A DNA stretch of 7,028 nt, taken from Methylococcus sp. UBA6136. GTDB taxonomy: Bacteria; Pseudomonadota; Gammaproteobacteria; Methylococcales; Methylococcaceae. Shown one piece after another: positions 5,186-7,028 of this stretch (positions are counted from its first letter, which is position 1; each line of letters starts with the position of its first letter). Below the pieces are notes generated by a model. It saw only the letters and a program-made list of their open reading frames with translations. It ran no database searches and was not told where the DNA came from. Both the position numbers and the translations under genes were made by a program. Location of the stretch: positions 1 through 7,028 of the forward strand of contig DIVI01000064.1 of NCBI GenBank assembly GCA_002423305.1, in the 5' to 3' direction.

Positions 5186-6154
5186 ATGGACCACAACACA
5201 ACGGACATGTTGGAGGTCGGCATCCGGGAGTTCAGGGCCAAGCAGGAAAGAGGGCTTGCCAGGTTGATTACCTTGGTGGAGACATCTCCCGAATTAGGCA
5301 ATAGCATTTTTTCGAGAATTGGCGAGAGCCTTGCTCAGTCCCAGTCTCAGTGCCACGTGATCGGTTTCACCGGCCCCCCGGGGGCCGGCAAGAGCACCCT
5401 GGTGAACGCCGTCACAGCGGTGCTCAGAGGCGAAGGGCATCGGGTCGGCATCATTGCCGTGGATCCCACCAGCCCTTTTTCCGGCGGGGCGATGCTCGGG
5501 GATCGGATTCGCATGGAGCGGCACTATCTGGATTCGGGGGTATTCATCCGCAGCCTTGCTACCCGAGGCGGTGTCGGGGGATTGTCTCCTGCCACGAAAG
5601 ACGTGCTAAAGCTCATGCGCGCGTTCGGCTTTGACTATATCCTGGTGGAGACGGTCGGGGTGGGCCAGACCGAGCTGGACGTGATGACGGCGGTCGATAC
5701 GGTCGTGGTGGTGCTGGTGCCGGAGGCAGGGGACAGCATCCAGACCATGAAGGCGGGCCTCATGGAAATTGCCGACGTGTTCGTAGTGAACAAGGCGGAC
5801 CGGCCCGGCAGCGAGGAGCTCAGATCCTCCCTGCGGGTCATGCTGGGCCTTGCCGCAAAGCGGGGGCCTTGGGAGCCGTTGGTCATCACTACCCAGGCGG
5901 ACAAGGATATCGGCAGCGGCGAAGTGCTGGAAGCCATCGTCCGCCACGCCGAGCAACTGCGTCAAACGGGCGAACTGGAAGTCAGGCGGGCGCTGCGGGA
6001 AGAGCGCGAACTGTTGGACTTGGTGTCCGCTCATATTATCAATCGTTGGAAGGCCCTCAAGGACCGACCAGAGTTGGCGGAGTTGGCTTCGCAAGTGATT
6101 TGCCGCCGCATTGGGGTGGATCGATTTTTAAACGCTATCGCCAATTTGGCATAG
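5186..6154 (+). CDS. meaB: MeaB/ArgK-type P-loop GTPase, mutase chaperone
   Basis: A 322-residue G3E-family GTPase of the MeaB (human MMAA, formerly ArgK) type. Such proteins gate transfer of adenosylcobalamin into acyl-CoA mutases and eject inactivated cofactor, at the cost of GTP hydrolysis. The Walker A motif 'GPPGAGKST' is at 63-71, the 'VDPTSPFSGGAMLGDRIRM' segment at 92-110, 'TRGGVGGLS' at 126-134, the Walker B/switch region 'VETVGVGQTELD' at 154-165 with the glutamate characteristic of this family, and the guanine-specificity motif 'NKAD' at 202-205. The N-terminal helices and C-terminal dimerisation arm ('FLNAIANLA' at the end) are present, so the gene looks intact. An AGGAG at 5171-5175, overlapping the previous stop codon, provides the ribosome site. 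The position after the mutase subunits indicates a chaperone dedicated to this mutase rather than a housekeeping copy; that pairing is inference. The older 'arginine/ornithine kinase' label for this family is misleading. Confidence 0.95.
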   Translation: MDHNTTDMLEVGIREFRAKQERGLARLITLVETSPELGNSIFSRIGESLAQSQSQCHVIGFTGPPGAGKSTLVNAVTAVLRGEGHRVGIIAVDPTSPFSGGAMLGDRIRMERHYLDSGVFIRSLATRGGVGGLSPATKDVLKLMRAFGFDYILVETVGVGQTELDVMTAVDTVVVVLVPEAGDSIQTMKAGLMEIADVFVVNKADRPGSEELRSSLRVMLGLAAKRGPWEPLVITTQADKDIGSGEVLEAIVRHAEQLRQTGELEVRRALREERELLDLVSAHIINRWKALKDRPELAELASQVICRRIGVDRFLNAIANLA

Positions 6155-6161
6155 CAATAAT

Positions 6162-6167
6162 GGAAGG
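6162..6167 (+). promoter_or_regulatory. ribosome binding site of the CoA-transferase gene
   Basis: GGAAGG lies 5 nt before ATG 6173 and fixes the start of a gene that would otherwise compete with an out-of-frame ATG at 6160. Confidence 0.65.
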
Positions 6168-6172
6168 TGGTT

Positions 6173-7028
6173 ATGTCAGCGTTGCCGTTATCGGGGATCA
6201 GGATTCTGGACTTGACGCACTTCCTGGCGGGGCCGTTCGCATCAATGATTTTGGGCGATTTGGGGGCGGAGGTGATCCGTATCGAACATCCTACGAAGTT
6301 GGATGAAGCGCGCAAAACGCCGCCGCATTTCATGGACGGCGAGAGCGTCTACTTCCTGTCGCTCAACCGCAACAAGAAGAGCATTACCCTGGACTTGAAA
6401 AAGGAACAAGGCCGCGCGGTGTTTCTTGACCTGGTTCGGAACGCCGATGTGGTGTTCGACAATTTCCGACCGGGGGTTACCGAACGGCTGGGGATTGACC
6501 ACGCCAAGCTGTGCCTGATCAAACCCGACATCATCTGCTGTTCCCTGTCGGCGTTTGGTATGACCGGACCGTTCTCGGATCGTCCCGGTTACGATTACAT
6601 CATGCAGGGTATCAGCGGGCTCATGAGCCTGGCCGGCGAGCCTGGCACCCCGCCGGAGAAGACCGGTATCTCGGTGGTGGACCATGTGGGGGGGCTGTAT
6701 GCGGTAATTGCGATCTTGGCATCGTTGGTGCAAAAAGAGCGCAAGGGCACTGGTCAGCTCTCCGATGTGGCGCTGCTCGACAGCATCCTATCCCTTTTCA
6801 CCTACGTGGCAGGATTTTACTTGAACGCCGGCGACGTTCCGAAGAAGATTTCCGCCTCCGGACATCCATCCTACGTCCCCGTCCAGAACTTCGAAACCGC
6901 TGACGGGTATATCGTATTGATGTCTCTTACGGAAAAATTCTGGCATGCCACCTGTCGGGCCATCGACAAGCCGGAATGGGCCGATGACCCGAGATTTGCG
7001 TCCGCCGCGGACCGATTAACGCACAAGC
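6173..7028 (+). CDS. class III (CaiB/BaiF) CoA-transferase, truncated by the window end
   Basis: An open frame from ATG 6173 to the window edge gives 285 residues of a protein normally about 380-420 long. It belongs to the CaiB/BaiF (formyl-CoA transferase) family, cytosolic enzymes that move CoA between carboxylates, often from succinyl-CoA to a catabolic acid. Family marks in order are 'GIRILDLTHFLAGPFA' (8-23), 'LGDLGAEVIRIEHP' (27-40), 'FLSLNRNKKSITLDLK' (about 60-75), 'DVVFDNFRPGV' and 'GYDYIMQGISGLMSLAGEP'. Asp170, in 'SVVDHVGGLYAV', aligns with the catalytic Asp169 of Oxalobacter formyl-CoA transferase, which forms the covalent anhydride intermediate. The gene lies 18 nt after meaB in the same operon, so it likely activates the mutase substrate or recycles CoA from the product. 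Some members need a paired second subunit (as with benzylsuccinate CoA-transferase); any partner would lie beyond the right edge. The acid used cannot be told from the visible part. Confidence 0.93.
   Translation, partial: MSALPLSGIRILDLTHFLAGPFASMILGDLGAEVIRIEHPTKLDEARKTPPHFMDGESVYFLSLNRNKKSITLDLKKEQGRAVFLDLVRNADVVFDNFRPGVTERLGIDHAKLCLIKPDIICCSLSAFGMTGPFSDRPGYDYIMQGISGLMSLAGEPGTPPEKTGISVVDHVGGLYAVIAILASLVQKERKGTGQLSDVALLDSILSLFTYVAGFYLNAGDVPKKISASGHPSYVPVQNFETADGYIVLMSLTEKFWHATCRAIDKPEWADDPRFASAADRLTHK

Noticed and set aside
5370..5388. A 19-bp GC-only palindrome with perfect 9-bp arms around a central C.
   Set aside because: It lies inside meaB and encodes the Walker A glycine-proline-alanine codons. 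Codon bias over this motif explains it, and no U-tract or spacer supports a terminator or operator.
5869..6306. A plus-strand frame across the end of meaB and the start of the CoA-transferase gene.
   Set aside because: It is out of frame with two certain genes, and its translation shows no protein family features.
6242..6733. A 163-codon minus-strand frame opposite the CoA-transferase gene.
   Set aside because: It is antisense to a strongly supported gene with conserved family motifs; high GC at third positions commonly creates such frames.

Overview
The window looks like part of a catabolic gene cluster from a Gram-negative proteobacterium, most likely a betaproteobacterium (Burkholderiales or Rhodocyclales). 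The grounds are moderately high GC coding sequence with an AT-rich regulatory gap, a LivK-type ABC substrate-binding protein, the degraded tail of what looks like a TctC/Bug-family binding protein (a family greatly expanded in these groups), and a LysR regulator divergent from a CoA-thioester operon. The assignment rests on gene content only.

Layout. Positions 1-609 hold the C-terminal part of a periplasmic branched-chain amino acid type (LivK/Peripla_BP_6) ABC substrate-binding protein. Positions 610-1114 are a worn junction: a roughly 34-codon relic of a TctC/Bug C-terminus (730-834) and a small uncharacterised ORF (846-1094). A LysR-type regulator (1115-2005, minus) is followed by an 87-bp, about 30% GC divergent control region with overlapping inverted repeats. 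A plus-strand set of genes follows: a crotonase-fold enzyme resembling ethylmalonyl-/methylmalonyl-CoA decarboxylase (2093-2878), a 183-bp gap containing a hydrophobic peptide relic, the large subunit of a B12-dependent acyl-CoA mutase (3062-4729), its separate B12-binding small subunit (4762-5172), a MeaB-type GTPase chaperone (5186-6154), and a class III (CaiB/BaiF) CoA-transferase cut off by the window end (6173-7028). The last four genes are 13-32 nt apart and almost certainly co-transcribed.

How they may work together. The CoA-transferase would activate a carboxylic acid, the two-subunit mutase would rearrange its carbon skeleton using adenosylcobalamin, MeaB would load and protect the cofactor, and the crotonase-like enzyme could decarboxylate a malonyl-CoA-type product. 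The mutase keeps the arginine that binds the substrate carboxylate in methylmalonyl-CoA mutase (Arg199), but both neighbouring active-site tyrosines are replaced (Asn81, Cys235). It is therefore unlikely to be an ordinary methylmalonyl-, isobutyryl- or 2-hydroxyisobutyryl-CoA mutase. The most attractive hypothesis is a pathway for a substituted dicarboxylic acid, for example an alkyl- or aryl-substituted succinate converted to a substituted malonyl-CoA and then decarboxylated. The actual substrate cannot be read from the sequence.
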